Of a DNA stretch of 64,000 nucleotides, positions 17,836-27,510 are shown piece by piece; position 1 is the stretch's first letter, and each line of letters starts with the position of its first letter. Source of the DNA: Alphaproteobacteria bacterium UBA4588 (GTDB lineage Bacteria; Pseudomonadota; Alphaproteobacteria; Rhodobacterales; Rhodobacteraceae). Location of the stretch: the NCBI GenBank assembly GCA_905182195.1, contig CAJJAW010000007.1, forward strand, positions 1-64,000. Reading direction: 5' to 3'. The translations under genes were made by a program, and so were the position numbers. The notes beneath the pieces were generated by a model. The model was not told where the DNA came from and did not search any database. It saw only the letters and a list, made by a program, of their open reading frames with translations.

Positions 17836-18008
17836 GCTCCCCGGTCAACCTCAAAAAATTTCGCAAAGCCAAAGCGCGGGCAGACGACACCACCCGCGCT
17901 GAGGCAAACGCTGTGAAGTTTGGGCGGACCAAAGCTGAAAAAGAGGTGCAAGAGGCGCATAGAAAAGCCCACGCATACCGCCTAGAACAACATAAGAGAG
18001 AGCCCTAA
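17832..18008 (+). CDS. DUF4169 family small protein
   Basis: A 58-residue, highly charged protein starting [19 protein letters not shown] and ending RLEQHKREP. The N-terminal VNLRK-like motif and the Lys/Arg/Glu-rich helical body match DUF4169. The function is unknown. The start overlaps the fumC stop (ATGA), and the stop overlaps the next start (TAATG). The fumC, DUF4169, ribbon-helix-helix order is one I recall as common in Rhodobacterales. Confidence 0.75.
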   Translation: MSSPVNLKKFRKAKARADDTTRAEANAVKFGRTKAEKEVQEAHRKAHAYRLEQHKREP

Positions 18009-18232
18009 TGGAGCGGCCCAAAAAGCGCTCCCTCACCTTGGATGGGCACCGCACCAGCGTCTCTCTGGAAGATGAATTTTGGCGAGAATTTGTACGCATT
18101 TCCCAAAACCAGGGCAAAGCCATCAATGCTTTGGCCGTAGAGATTGACCATGCACGCGGCGTTAATCTAGGCTTGGCATCGGCTATCCGGTTGTTTGTGC
18201 TGGCCCAAGCACTTGGGCGACCATTTCCCTAG
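18008..18232 (+). CDS. Ribbon-helix-helix domain protein
   Basis: A 74-residue protein. RTSVSLEDEFWREFVRISQNQG forms the strand and first helix of a ribbon-helix-helix fold, and a second helix follows in LGLASAIRLFVLAQAL. Such proteins bind DNA as dimers, so it may be a small regulator, although no target can be named. It overlaps the DUF4169 stop by one base and is the last gene of the fumC operon. Confidence 0.75.
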   Translation: MERPKKRSLTLDGHRTSVSLEDEFWREFVRISQNQGKAINALAVEIDHARGVNLGLASAIRLFVLAQALGRPFP

Positions 18233-18237
18233 GAGCC

Positions 18238-18417
18238 GTCTGACTAATTTTGCCCGTAGCGATCATAGGCAGCTCAGTCAGAACCCGCACCCATTTCGGC
18301 GCCATATGTGGCGCTAGTTACTTCGCCACTATAGGTATCATCGCCTGCTCAAACTCTTCCTCATGCCTGCCCACAACCGTAAAATAGGCCTCAATTCCAT
18401 GCTTCGCATTTTCAAAT
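18238..18417 (-). pseudogene. Remnant of an AMP-forming acyl-CoA ligase C-terminal domain
   Basis: On the minus strand one frame reads GIEAYFTVVGRHEEEFEQ, then an in-frame TAA, then LAPHMAPKWVRVLTELPM and IATGKIS. The last part matches the C-terminal domain of acyl-CoA synthetases, including the TGKI motif with the catalytic lysine. No N-terminal part, start or further C-terminal sequence remains between the ribbon-helix-helix gene and moaA. It looks like a decayed fragment rather than an active gene. The first half is less convincing than the second. Confidence 0.5.
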
Positions 18418-18582
18418 ATTTAAATAATAATAGCGCCATTACCAAACGAAGAGCCAAGCAGAATATAATGTGAAAGAAAATAATCTAATAAAACTGTATA
18501 TTACGCAATCTTATGGCTGCGGTGTGAAAGTTCTAGCCAAAACACACTTGTGATAAGGCAATTACAACGCTACGCCTTATGC

Positions 18583-19587
18583 ATGAACGATCCATTGATT
18601 GATCCTTTCGCCCGCGCAATCACCTATTTGCGCCTCTCTGTGACCGATCGTTGCGACTTCCGCTGCGTCTACTGCATGTCGGAAAACATGACCTTTTTGC
18701 CAAAGCGTGACCTTCTCACCTTGGAAGAGCTTGACCGATTGTGCACAAGTTTCATTGGGCTTGGGGTGCGGAAACTACGCATCACCGGTGGTGAACCGTT
18801 AGTGCGACGTGACATCATGTCGTTTTTTCAAGGCATGTCACGACATTTGCAATCTGGCGCTTTGGAGGAGTTAACCTTAACCACCAACGGCAGCCAATTG
18901 CATCGCTTCGCCGGAGACCTGTATGACGCTGGCGTACGGAGGATCAATATTTCCATCGACACTTTAGACGAGGCAAAATTTGCCGAAATCACCCGTTGGG
19001 GCAAGTTAGTGAACGTTTTGCGCGGCATTGACGCCGCGTTGGAAGCGGGCCTCAAAGTGAAGCTGAACGCGGTAGCGTTGAAAGACTTTAACGAAAGCGA
19101 ATTGTTCGATCTGACCGAATTTTGCGCCGCACGCGATATGGACCTCACCTTCATCGAGGTGATGCCTATGGGCGATTTGGGCGAAGAAGACCGAGTGGGA
19201 CAATATTGGGCCTTGAGCGATCTGCAAGCCAAACTGGCCACACGTTACACGTTGACCGACCTGCCCGACCGTACCGGTGGCCCTGCGCGCTATTTGCGTC
19301 TGGAAGAAACCGGCCAGCGCGTTGGCTTGATCACACCTTTGACCCATAATTTCTGCGAGAGCTGCAACCGGGTGCGGGTCACCTGCACGGGCGAAATCTA
19401 CACCTGTCTTGGCCAAGAAGGTAGCGCAGATTTGCGTGAACCTCTGCGCGCCTCTGAAGGCAATGATGTGCTTGAAAACGCCATTCGAGCCGCCATTGGC
19501 AATAAGCCAAAAGGGCATGATTTTGACTATTCACGCGGCAATGAGGGCGGAAAAATGTCCCGTCATATGAGCCATACGGGCGGTTAG
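18583..19587 (+). CDS. moaA: GTP 3',8-cyclase (molybdenum cofactor biosynthesis protein A)
   Basis: Radical SAM enzyme that starts molybdopterin synthesis by cyclising GTP. The 334-residue protein has the SAM cluster motif CDFRCVYC near residue 25, [10 protein letters not shown], and a C-terminal cluster region [22 protein letters not shown]. The C-terminal double glycine (SHTGG), needed by the family, is intact. ATG 18583 was chosen because [19 protein letters not shown] is the usual family start; a GTG 11 codons upstream is possible. No clear ribosome site is seen, and moaC or moaE are not nearby. Confidence 0.93.
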   Translation: MNDPLIDPFARAITYLRLSVTDRCDFRCVYCMSENMTFLPKRDLLTLEELDRLCTSFIGLGVRKLRITGGEPLVRRDIMSFFQGMSRHLQSGALEELTLTTNGSQLHRFAGDLYDAGVRRINISIDTLDEAKFAEITRWGKLVNVLRGIDAALEAGLKVKLNAVALKDFNESELFDLTEFCAARDMDLTFIEVMPMGDLGEEDRVGQYWALSDLQAKLATRYTLTDLPDRTGGPARYLRLEETGQRVGLITPLTHNFCESCNRVRVTCTGEIYTCLGQEGSADLREPLRASEGNDVLENAIRAAIGNKPKGHDFDYSRGNEGGKMSRHMSHTGG

Positions 19588-19588
19588 A

Positions 19589-20753
19589 TTAAGCAGTTTG
19601 AAGACTTTCGAGCAACCGCTCTAACATCTGTGCGCCGGCGTGAAATTCTGTTAGTTCAATGAATTCATTAGCTTGATGCGCCTGAGCAATACTGCCCGGA
19701 CCGCAAATCACCACTGAAAATTCCTCTTTTTGAAAATGTCCGCCATCGGTGCCATAGGCCACGGTGTGACTGCCGTTATCTCCGGTCAATCGCCGCGCCA
19801 AAGCCTCAGCCTTGCCTTCAACTTCGGGTACCACCGCCGGGCCACGCATGACATGAATGTTGAAAAACGCATCCGGGTGAACCACCTGCATTTCAGCCTC
19901 AATTATATCAATCTGTTCTTGAATTTTGGCCAGCCAATCTTCAGTCCGCTCATCGCCAACACAGCGCAAATCAATTGAGAAATAGCAGTCTTTGGCCGTG
20001 ATGTTATGGGCCGTGCCACCGTTGATTTTACCCACATGCAGCGTAGTGAAAGGCGGGTCATAGAGTGCCGCAGTCGCAGATGGCGTTTTGGCTTGGCTTT
20101 CAATATTTTGTTGGCGCACCCATTCCACAAACCGCGCAGCACACATGACCGCTGATACACCTTCATGTAAGCGCGACGAGTGCACCTCATGGCCGCGCAC
20201 GTGAAACTGCAGATCGTCACAGCTTTTGTGACCAGTCACCACCTGCATTTCAGTCGGCTCCCCCACGACCACAGCCTCAACCTTAGCAAAATTGTCCAAT
20301 AGGCACTTGGCCACATCCGGCGCGCCCAGCAGGCCAACCTCTTCATCGCGCGACAGAGCAAATTGCAGCGGGCGTTGCAGATCCATAGATTTGGCTTTCA
20401 CCATCGCGGCCATAGCCAAAGCTACAAACCCTTTCATATCACAGGTGCCACGGCCATACAGACGGTCGTCTTTTTCAACTACGGTCCAAGGGTCCGTGAT
20501 CCAATCTTGGCCTTCAACAGGCACCACATCCGAATGGCCCGACAAGGCCACGCCACCGGCCACATTCGGCCCCACCTGCGCCACAAGCCCGGCTTTGGTG
20601 CCGTCTTCATTTGGGATCACCACACTGTCGATCCCATGCTGCGCAAAGTAATCGCGCACAAAATAGATCAACGGCAGGTTTGTATCCGAACTGACGGTGT
20701 GGAAATGAGACCAGGTGGTCCAGCAACTGGCGGGCATTAAAAATATCTGTCAT
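19589..20753 (-). pseudogene. argE: Acetylornithine deacetylase, frameshifted near the start
   Basis: M20 metallopeptidase that releases ornithine in arginine synthesis. The first 17 codons from ATG 20753 read MTDIFNARQLLDHLVSF, and the rest (FHTVSSDTNLPLI onward) is in another frame. Removing one C (plus-strand G) at 20701-20702 rejoins them into 387 residues, the usual length. Metal and active-site motifs are intact: GHSDVVP, GRGTCDMKGF and DEEVGLLGA. In the sequence as given, translation would need a start inside the shifted frame and lose the N-terminus. I favour a sequencing error because everything else is conserved. It converges with moaA, one base between stops. Confidence 0.85.
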
Positions 20754-20801
20754 GCTTCCAATTGTGCTTGCAAAGCAGCCCCCGTCAAGAGGGGATGTAA
20801 A

Positions 20802-22085
20802 TCATTGCGGAATATGGCGTCTAATGCGTCGCAAAGCCAGATAGACCACCCCAACCACCACAGGTACCACACAAGCTGTCAAAACCCCCTTAGGCAAGTC
20901 AGACATTTCCGCCACAGGCGCCAAGACATAGAGCACAAGCCCTGTCGCATAATAGCTGATTGCCACTATAGACAGGCCTTCAACGGTCTTTTGCAGCCGC
21001 AGCTGTACATCCGCACGGCGGTTCATGCTGGTCAACAGCTCTTGGCTTTGGCCTTGGCGTTCAACATCCACTCGGGTGCGCAACAGGTCACCGGTTCGGA
21101 TCGCCCTTGCAATCAGATCTTGCAGCCGTGCATCCAACGCTTGCACCGTGCGCATAGCCGGATCAAAGCGCCGCATCATGAATTCCCGGAATGTTTGGCG
21201 ACCTTCAAATTGACCTTCACGTAAAACTTCGATGCGCTGTGCCACAATCGCCGAATAGGCCTTGCTGGCGGCAAAGCGGTAAGCCACCCGCGCCGAATGA
21301 TGTTCAAGTTTTGCAGACAACCGCAACAACGCATGAAGATTGTCTTCCGCTGAGATCTGATCATCGGCCAAGGCCGCAACCAGTTCCGACATCTCGGTAT
21401 CGATCAAATTCAGCTCTGAGGACAGGGCGCGTGCGCGGATCAGCCCCAACATTGACATAGTTTTATAAACTTCAATCTCATTGAGCCGCTGCACAATGCG
21501 CCCCACTCGACGGCGACCGGTACTGGGCGGCACGAAAACCGCAAAGCGCAGATGCCCATTTCCATCCATGCGGTAGTCACCAGCAATCACTGCAGCATTG
21601 TCCAACACCCGGCTCACGGCAAGGCTTTCAGAGACAAACCAATCTGACAGTTTGCCTTTGATCAATTCCGTTTCCAAATCGGATTCAATCCGCAAAGACG
21701 TTGAGGACAGAGTCAAGCCGGGCAAATCAGCCAGCCATTCGGCTGGAAAAATATCAAACTCACTGCCATCAAACGGCACGTTGCCCTTATCGTCAAGAAT
21801 TGCCGTATAAGTGACAAATTCGGTATGGCATTCCCATTTCACCCAAACCGAACCTAATTGGCCAAAAAAATGGGTTGCACCATCATCAGGATGCGCCACA
21901 TCATACATATCTAGCAAGCGGCACAGATGAGTACGATCCGCCACTTCATCACGGCCAGTCTCATCATCCGCGGATTTATAAGCAAAAAAGGCCGCCCGGG
22001 CTGGCGCTGCAACGGTCGGAAATGGCCGCGCATGCAGTTCATTAGCCGAACTTTGGCGCAAAGGATGATCAATCATATGTGACAT
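20802..22085 (-). CDS. DUF3422 family membrane-anchored protein
   Basis: A 427-residue protein of unknown function. The N-terminus has the family feature NELHARPFPTVAAPARAAFF; the middle is helical, with a coiled-coil-like stretch around residues 235-360. Two hydrophobic helices lie near the C-terminus (YYATGLVLYVLAP and VVPVVVGVVYLAL) and end in a basic tail. It is probably anchored in the inner membrane with most of the protein in the cytoplasm. The start ATG 22085 follows GAGG. It lies downstream of pntAB on the same strand. Confidence 0.82.
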   Translation of the reverse strand: MSHMIDHPLRQSSANELHARPFPTVAAPARAAFFAYKSADDETGRDEVADRTHLCRLLDMYDVAHPDDGATHFFGQLGSVWVKWECHTEFVTYTAILDDKGNVPFDGSEFDIFPAEWLADLPGLTLSSTSLRIESDLETELIKGKLSDWFVSESLAVSRVLDNAAVIAGDYRMDGNGHLRFAVFVPPSTGRRRVGRIVQRLNEIEVYKTMSMLGLIRARALSSELNLIDTEMSELVAALADDQISAEDNLHALLRLSAKLEHHSARVAYRFAASKAYSAIVAQRIEVLREGQFEGRQTFREFMMRRFDPAMRTVQALDARLQDLIARAIRTGDLLRTRVDVERQGQSQELLTSMNRRADVQLRLQKTVEGLSIVAISYYATGLVLYVLAPVAEMSDLPKGVLTACVVPVVVGVVYLALRRIRRHIPQ

Positions 22086-22159
22086 TCAGCGCCCTCGCCC
22101 AAAAAATAATAAAAGCCGTACCGCCCAACCAGAACCCGCCGACGGTGCGCTTAGTCTTG

Positions 22160-23602
22160 TCAGTCTATCATTGGCAGAAGTTTGTCCAATGAGGCTTTTG
22201 CATCACCGTAAAACATTCGGGTGTTTTCTTTATAAAACAGTGGATTTTCGATGCCAGAATACCCAGTGCCTTGACCACGTTTTGAGACAAACACATGTTT
22301 AGCCTTCCAACACTCCAACACGGGCATGCCAGCAATCGGACTATTAGGATCCTCTTGAGCCGCAGGATTCACGATGTCGTTTGAACCTATAACTATTGCC
22401 ACGTCGGTATTGGGGAAATCATCGTTGATTTCATCCATTTCCATGACGATATCGTAAGGCACCCGCGCCTCGGCCAGAAGCACATTCATATGCCCCGGCA
22501 AACGCCCCGCCACTGGGTGGATCGCAAAGCGCACTTGCTTGCCTTGAGCGCGCAGCTTGCGCACTAGCTCCGACACAGATTGCTGTGCCTGCGCCACGGC
22601 CATGCCATAACCCGGGATGATCACGACGCTGTCAGCCTCATTCAAAGCCGATGCAACACCATCAGCCTCAATGGCGATTTGCTCACCCTCAACAGCCATT
22701 TGAGGGCCCTTCGTGCCACCAAAGCCGCCAAGGATCACGGAGACGAAATTTCGGTTCATGGCTTTGCACATGATGTAACTCAAGATTGCACCCGATGAGC
22801 CGACCAAGGCTCCTACAACAATCAACAAATCATTGCCCAGCGTAAAGCCGATGGCCGCAGCTGCCCAACCGGAATAGGAGTTGAGCATGGAAACCACCAC
22901 TGGCATATCCGCGCCGCCAATTCCCATGATCAAATGCCAACCAATGAAGCCCGCGATAACGATAACTGTGATCATGGTCCAGACGCCGGCACCGCCAGCA
23001 TAGAGCACCATCAAAGCAATGCAGGCCAGCAAAGCGATAGCATTCAGCGCATGGCCCCCTGGCAGCTTGAACGGCGTACCGCTCAGCTTGCCAGCCAATT
23101 TTCCAAAAGCCACCACAGAGCCAGTAAACGTCACCGCCCCGATGAAGACGCCTAGGAAAACTTCAATCTTCAAAATCGCGATCTCAACCGCGTCTTTATC
23201 CGCTAATTTTTTACCAAAGCCAGTTAATGTGTCCAAATCTCCGCCTGAGGTGAGAAGCTGGCGCACATTGGCCAATTCGAAATCCGCATTTAACCCGATG
23301 AAAACCGCAGCCAAACCGACAAAACTGTGCAATGCGGCCACCAGCTGGGGCATCTCTGTCATCTCAACGCGGCGGGCCACCACCATGCCAAGGTAGGCGC
23401 CGATGCAAACCATCAGCGCAATTACAATGTAATTGCCAACGCCGGGTCCAAAGACAGTGGCAAACATCGCCAATGCCATGCCAACGATCCCATACCAAAC
23501 CGCGCGTTTCGCGCTTTCTTGGTTGGACAATCCCCCGAGGGACAAGATAAACAATACGGCTGCCGCGATGTAAGCGGCGGATGTGATACCTGTTGAAAGC
23601 AT
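22160..23602 (-). CDS. pntB: NAD(P) transhydrogenase subunit beta
   Basis: Membrane subunit of the proton-pumping transhydrogenase that makes NADPH from NADH. The 480-residue protein has about nine membrane helices, then the NADP-binding domain with [15 protein letters not shown] and the [13 protein letters not shown] region. The start is ATG 23602, after GGGG; the 23 upstream codons overlap the intergenic gap and have no family match. It is 16 bases downstream of pntA, in one operon. Confidence 0.94.
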   Translation of the reverse strand: MLSTGITSAAYIAAAVLFILSLGGLSNQESAKRAVWYGIVGMALAMFATVFGPGVGNYIVIALMVCIGAYLGMVVARRVEMTEMPQLVAALHSFVGLAAVFIGLNADFELANVRQLLTSGGDLDTLTGFGKKLADKDAVEIAILKIEVFLGVFIGAVTFTGSVVAFGKLAGKLSGTPFKLPGGHALNAIALLACIALMVLYAGGAGVWTMITVIVIAGFIGWHLIMGIGGADMPVVVSMLNSYSGWAAAAIGFTLGNDLLIVVGALVGSSGAILSYIMCKAMNRNFVSVILGGFGGTKGPQMAVEGEQIAIEADGVASALNEADSVVIIPGYGMAVAQAQQSVSELVRKLRAQGKQVRFAIHPVAGRLPGHMNVLLAEARVPYDIVMEMDEINDDFPNTDVAIVIGSNDIVNPAAQEDPNSPIAGMPVLECWKAKHVFVSKRGQGTGYSGIENPLFYKENTRMFYGDAKASLDKLLPMID

Positions 23603-23618
23603 AGTCTGATCCCCCGCC

Positions 23619-25191
23619 TTAAGATTTCTGGAACATGGCGAGCATACGGCGCGTGACCATAAAACCACCAACGATGTTGATCGTCGCGATCAAGACTGAG
23701 AGACCTGCCAAAAGCCAGACCAAGAAATTACCCGACCCGATCTGCAACAATGCCCCCACCACAACAATGCCAGAAATCGCATTGGTAATGGCCATCAACG
23801 GCGTGTGCAGCGCATGAGCCACACCCCAAATCACTTGGAACCCAATAAAACAAGCCAATGCAAAAACTATGAAGTGCTGCATAAAGCTCGCGGGTGCATA
23901 GGCCCCCAACAAGAGCATCAATGCGCCACCCACAGCCAACATACCATATTGCTGGCGCGTGGTTTTGCGGTAGGCCGCTGCCTCATTCGCCTTCACCTCT
24001 TGCGGCGTCAAAACTGGCGCGCTTTCTTTGGGCTTGGCAGCAATCGCCTGAATTTTTGGCGGTGGCGGCGGGAATGTTATCTCTCCGGCATGGGCAATGG
24101 TTGCCCCTCGGATCACATCATCCTCCATGTCATGCACGATCAACCCGTCTTTTTCTGGGGTCAAATCTGCGATCATGTGCCTGATATTGTTGGAATACAG
24201 CGTGCTGGCCTGTGCTGCCATCCGGCTTGGAAAATCTGTATAACCGATAATGATCACTCCATTGTCTGTCACAATTCGCTCATCCATCACCATGAGCTTA
24301 CAATTGCCGCCTTTTTCCGCTGCCAGGTCGATGATCACCGAACCAGATTTCATACTGGCCACCATATCAGCAGTCCACAGTTCGGGCGCATCCCGGTTTG
24401 GGATCAAAGCTGTAGTGATCACGATGTCCATATCGGGAGCAATTTCACGAAATTTGGCTAGCTGGGCTGCGGCAAACTCTGGTGATGACACCGGAGCGTA
24501 GCCGCCCGTTGCAGCGCCGTCGGCCTGTTCATCAGAGAAATCTAGAAATACAAATTCAGCCCCCATGGATTCAACCTGCTCGGCCACTTCTGGGCGCACG
24601 TCAAACGCATAGGTAATTGCACCGAGCGAGGTTGAGGTGCCAATGGCGGCAAGCCCAGCCACGCCAGCTCCCACAACCAAAACCTTAGCCGGAGGCACTT
24701 TGCCGGCAGCGGTCACTTGGCCAGTAAAGAAACGCCCAAAGTTGTTACCAGCTTCAATAACCGCACGATACCCAGCAATATTGGCCATGGACGACAGAGC
24801 GTCCATCTTTTGCGCCCGGCTGATACGCGGCACCATGTCCATTGCAATAACGCTGGCGCCTTTCGATTGGGCCAGCTCCATCAAAGCGGTATTAGCACCA
24901 GGATAAAAAAAGGAAATCAAAGTTTTGGAAGCAGATAGCCGTTTCACCTCTACATCACTCGGAGGCCTAACCTTTACGATCACATCACTGGCTTTGGTCA
25001 GAGCCGCGGCGGTGGCGGCAATCGCGACCCCGGCAGCTTTATATTGTGCATCACTAAATCCTGCGGCAACGCCTGCACGTTTTTCAATGATGCAGTCATG
25101 ACCGAGCTTTTGCAGCTGTGCGGCACTTTCCGGGAGTGAGTGCTACGCGCTGCTCACCACTGTAAATTTCTTTGAGAGCCCCAATTTTCAT
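23619..25191 (-). pseudogene. pntA: NAD(P) transhydrogenase subunit alpha, frameshifted near the start
   Basis: NAD-binding subunit of the transhydrogenase, working with PntB. The first codons from ATG 25191 (after AAAGGA) read MKIGALKEIYSGEQRVALTP. The next expected residues ESAAQLQKLGHDC are in another frame because of one extra base in the G-run (plus strand) at 25132-25134. With one base removed the gene codes 523 residues, the full family length. The NAD-binding VLVVGAGVAGLAAIGT and a C-terminal part with four membrane helices are present. Because pntB is intact and the rest is well conserved, a sequencing error is a good explanation; otherwise the complex would be inactive. Confidence 0.88.
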
Positions 25192-25349
25192 AATTTTCGT
25201 CCTTTCTTGACGCGGTTTTTCACCGTCCTCAAAGTCTTTCAATTACAAAATTGGTACCCCGCGTAATAATATTGCACAACCGATGTACCGTGGCGTTTCG
25301 CCGCTAAACGTGAGTATATTTCTGCATACCACCATTAAGGGGAATAATT

Positions 25350-26106
25350 TTGATACTGACAGGAAAAAATGCCGTTGTAACCGGTGGCGGATCCGGCATC
25401 GGATTGGCCATTGCACGCGGTTTAGCAGCCCAAGGATGCCGAGTTGCCATCACCGGACGACGTTTGAATGTGCTCGAATCGGCATGCAAATCTTTTGGAG
25501 GACTATCCGTTAAGATGGATGTCTCGGATGAGGCTTCGGTCGTAGAGGGCATGCAGAAGATCGCCGATACATTTGGCAGCATAGATATCTGCGTGGCCAA
25601 TGCCGGCATCGCTGAAGGGCAAAACATCCGCAACTCGAGTTTGGAGTTTTGGCGCAACATCATGGCGATTAATCTGGATGGGACCTATCTCACGGTCAGA
25701 GAATCTCTGCGCTACATGCCAGTGAAAGACTGGGGCACGGGTGATTGCCGTTTCCTCCATAGCCGGGGTGCGCGGCCTCAAAGGCGCACACGCCTATAGC
25801 GCTTCAAAGCATGGGGTGATTGGCATGATCCGAGCCCTGTCCGCAGATCACGCGAAAATGCCAGTGACCTTTAATGCAATCTGTCCGGGCTATGTCGACA
25901 CAGATATCATCACACGCAATACCGAAAGCATCTCAGAGCGCGCTCAAATGAGCCAAGAGGCAGCACGAGCGTTGATGGTGGACCTCAATCCCCATGGCCG
26001 GTTAATCACCGCCGATGAAGTGGCATCTGCTGCACTGTGGATCTGTGGTCCGGGTTCAGACAGCTATGATGGACAGGCTATGGAAATTTCCGGAGGCCAA
26101 CCGTAG
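25350..26106 (+). pseudogene. Short-chain dehydrogenase/reductase, frameshifted
   Basis: NAD(P)-dependent SDR oxidoreductase. It starts at TTG 25350, after AAGGGG with 7-base spacing, and reads MILTGKNAVVTGGGSGIGLA, the Rossmann TGxxxGIG motif. NAG is present in CVANAGIAEG. After DWG the frame shifts at the GGG of 25739-25741; removing one G continues VIAVSSIAGVRG and AYSASKHG with the catalytic Ser, Tyr and Lys. The rejoined protein is 251 residues, the typical SDR length, ending SYDGQAMEISGGQP. The substrate is unknown. The divergent neighbour is pntA. Confidence 0.8.
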
Positions 26107-26114
26107 GCCTAGGT

Positions 26115-26875
26115 CTATCGCGCATTGCGCCACATGTGTGTGGCCGCACCAAAGGCTGCAAATAATGGCTGCGACACCAGGTCTTCACTGGCCCGATATT
26201 CTGGGTGCCACTGCACACCCAGCCCAAAGCCTTTTGCATCTCGTACATATATGGCCTCGGGCGTGCCATCAGGGGCACGCCCATCAACCTCGATGCGCGG
26301 GCCAGGCTGATTAATCCCCTGCCCATGCAATGTGTTGGTGCGCACCACCTCGGCGCCAAACACCTTCGAGCGAACACCCCACCCGGCGTTAGGGTCACAT
26401 CATGGCGCAGGGCAAATTTCTCTTCCAACGTGCCATCCGGCGGCATGCGGTGGTTGTCGCGGCCGGGAAGATCCCGGATCTCAGGAGTGCAAGCTCCCAC
26501 CCATGGCCACGTTCATTTCTTGAAAGCCCCGGCAAATCGCCAAGTAGGGCTGTCCCGCGCTCCACCAAGGCGCGGATCAGCGGCAGGGCCAAGGCATCGC
26601 GATGCTCGTCCATGTGTCCCCGTGGCCCTCGGTTAGAGCCTCACCATATTCTTTTGGATGTACATTGGGACGGCCACCAGTGAAGACAAAGCCATCACAA
26701 GCCTCCATCAGATCGGCCACCGGGGCAGAGCAAGGCATCTGGCGGCACTATAACAGGCAGTGCGTCGCAAATATCGCGCACCGCCCAGGCGTTCATCTCA
26801 CCGGCGCCATGCACCAAATATTCGGCATTGATCAAATGATGAGTTGCCGATAATACCGACTACGGGACGCGCCAT
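26115..26875 (-). pseudogene. Class I glutamine amidotransferase-like (peptidase C26, PuuD type), many indels
   Basis: Pieces in three minus-strand frames form one gamma-glutamyl hydrolase-like protein. It runs from ATG 26875 (MARPVVGIIGNS) through LINAEYLVHGAGEMNAW, GFVFTGGRPNVHPKEYGE and HRDALALPLIRALVERG to LHGQGINQPGPRIEVDG and GVQWHPEYRASED. I need about six single-base corrections, near 26838, 26723, 26617, 26539, 26483 and 26370: four surplus and two missing bases. The corrected length is 253 codons. The catalytic cysteine region would be GICRGFQ after correction. No in-frame stop remains once corrected, which is unlike old decay. Relatives hydrolyse gamma-glutamyl-GABA in putrescine breakdown. 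Confidence 0.7.
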
Positions 26876-26949
26876 GTTTGCACCTATCAACTTTCTAGTT
26901 GGGCGTAAACATAAGCCGCAGTTTGAAAGCCTACCAGCCCCAAATTTTC

Positions 26950-26990
26950 TAAAAACTAAAAGACCCCCAACGTTATGCCACGCTGGAGGT
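26950..26990 (-). terminator. Rho-independent terminator after the glcB operon
   Basis: On the minus strand ACCTCCAGCGT (26990-26980) pairs over all 11 positions, with two G-T wobbles, with ACGTTGGGGGT (26973-26963) across a 6-base loop. CTTTTAGTTTTTAG follows. It lies 29 bases beyond the stop of the GlcG-like gene, so it should end the glcB-glcG transcript and separate it from the broken amidotransferase gene. Confidence 0.75.
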
Positions 26991-27018
26991 AGTAAAATGT
27001 GAAGCAAACGGCCTGAAT

Positions 27019-27447
27019 TCAGCCTTCGCCGAGCAATCCTGCCGCTTCGATACCGGCCAAGGCCGCGATCAAATCATTGTCGGAGCTGTCGCCCGTGACG
27101 CCAACAGCGCCGATCACGCCACCTTTTTTATCGCGCACTAAAACACCACCCGGAACCGGGATCACATTACCGCCAAACACACCGTTCACGGCATCCATAA
27201 AATAGGCTTGCTGATCCGCACGCGCCATTTGCGCCGTACCCGCCATGCCCAACATCACACTGCCATAGGCTTTACCATGGGCAATAGCGAAACGGCCCGG
27301 TGCCGCCCCATCTTCGCGTTCAAACGCAATGACGTGGCCGCCCGCGTCCAAGACCACAACAGACAAAGGCTTAAGCCCAAGGTCATTACCTTTTGATAGG
27401 GCAGTGCGGATGACGGATTTAGCTTTACGCAGGGAAATATTAGGCAT
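27019..27447 (-). CDS. GlcG/HbpS-like protein
   Basis: A 142-residue protein of the GlcG/HbpS (heme-degrading or heme-binding) family. It has LSVVVLDAGGHVIAFEREDGA near residue 30 and IPVPGGVLVRDKKGGVIGAVGVTG-type strands at the C-terminus. GlcG-like genes often accompany glycolate and malate synthase genes, and here it follows glcB by 63 bases on the same strand. No glcDEF genes are present. The biochemical role is not settled. The start ATG 27447 follows GAGAG. Confidence 0.8.
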   Translation of the reverse strand: MPNISLRKAKSVIRTALSKGNDLGLKPLSVVVLDAGGHVIAFEREDGAAPGRFAIAHGKAYGSVMLGMAGTAQMARADQQAYFMDAVNGVFGGNVIPVPGGVLVRDKKGGVIGAVGVTGDSSDNDLIAALAGIEAAGLLGEG

Positions 27448-27510
27448 GAGCTCTCTTTCGAATGGGGCACTGCAAAGGTGGCAGGCGGTTTAGGGGTGAA
27501 TTGCTTAAGC

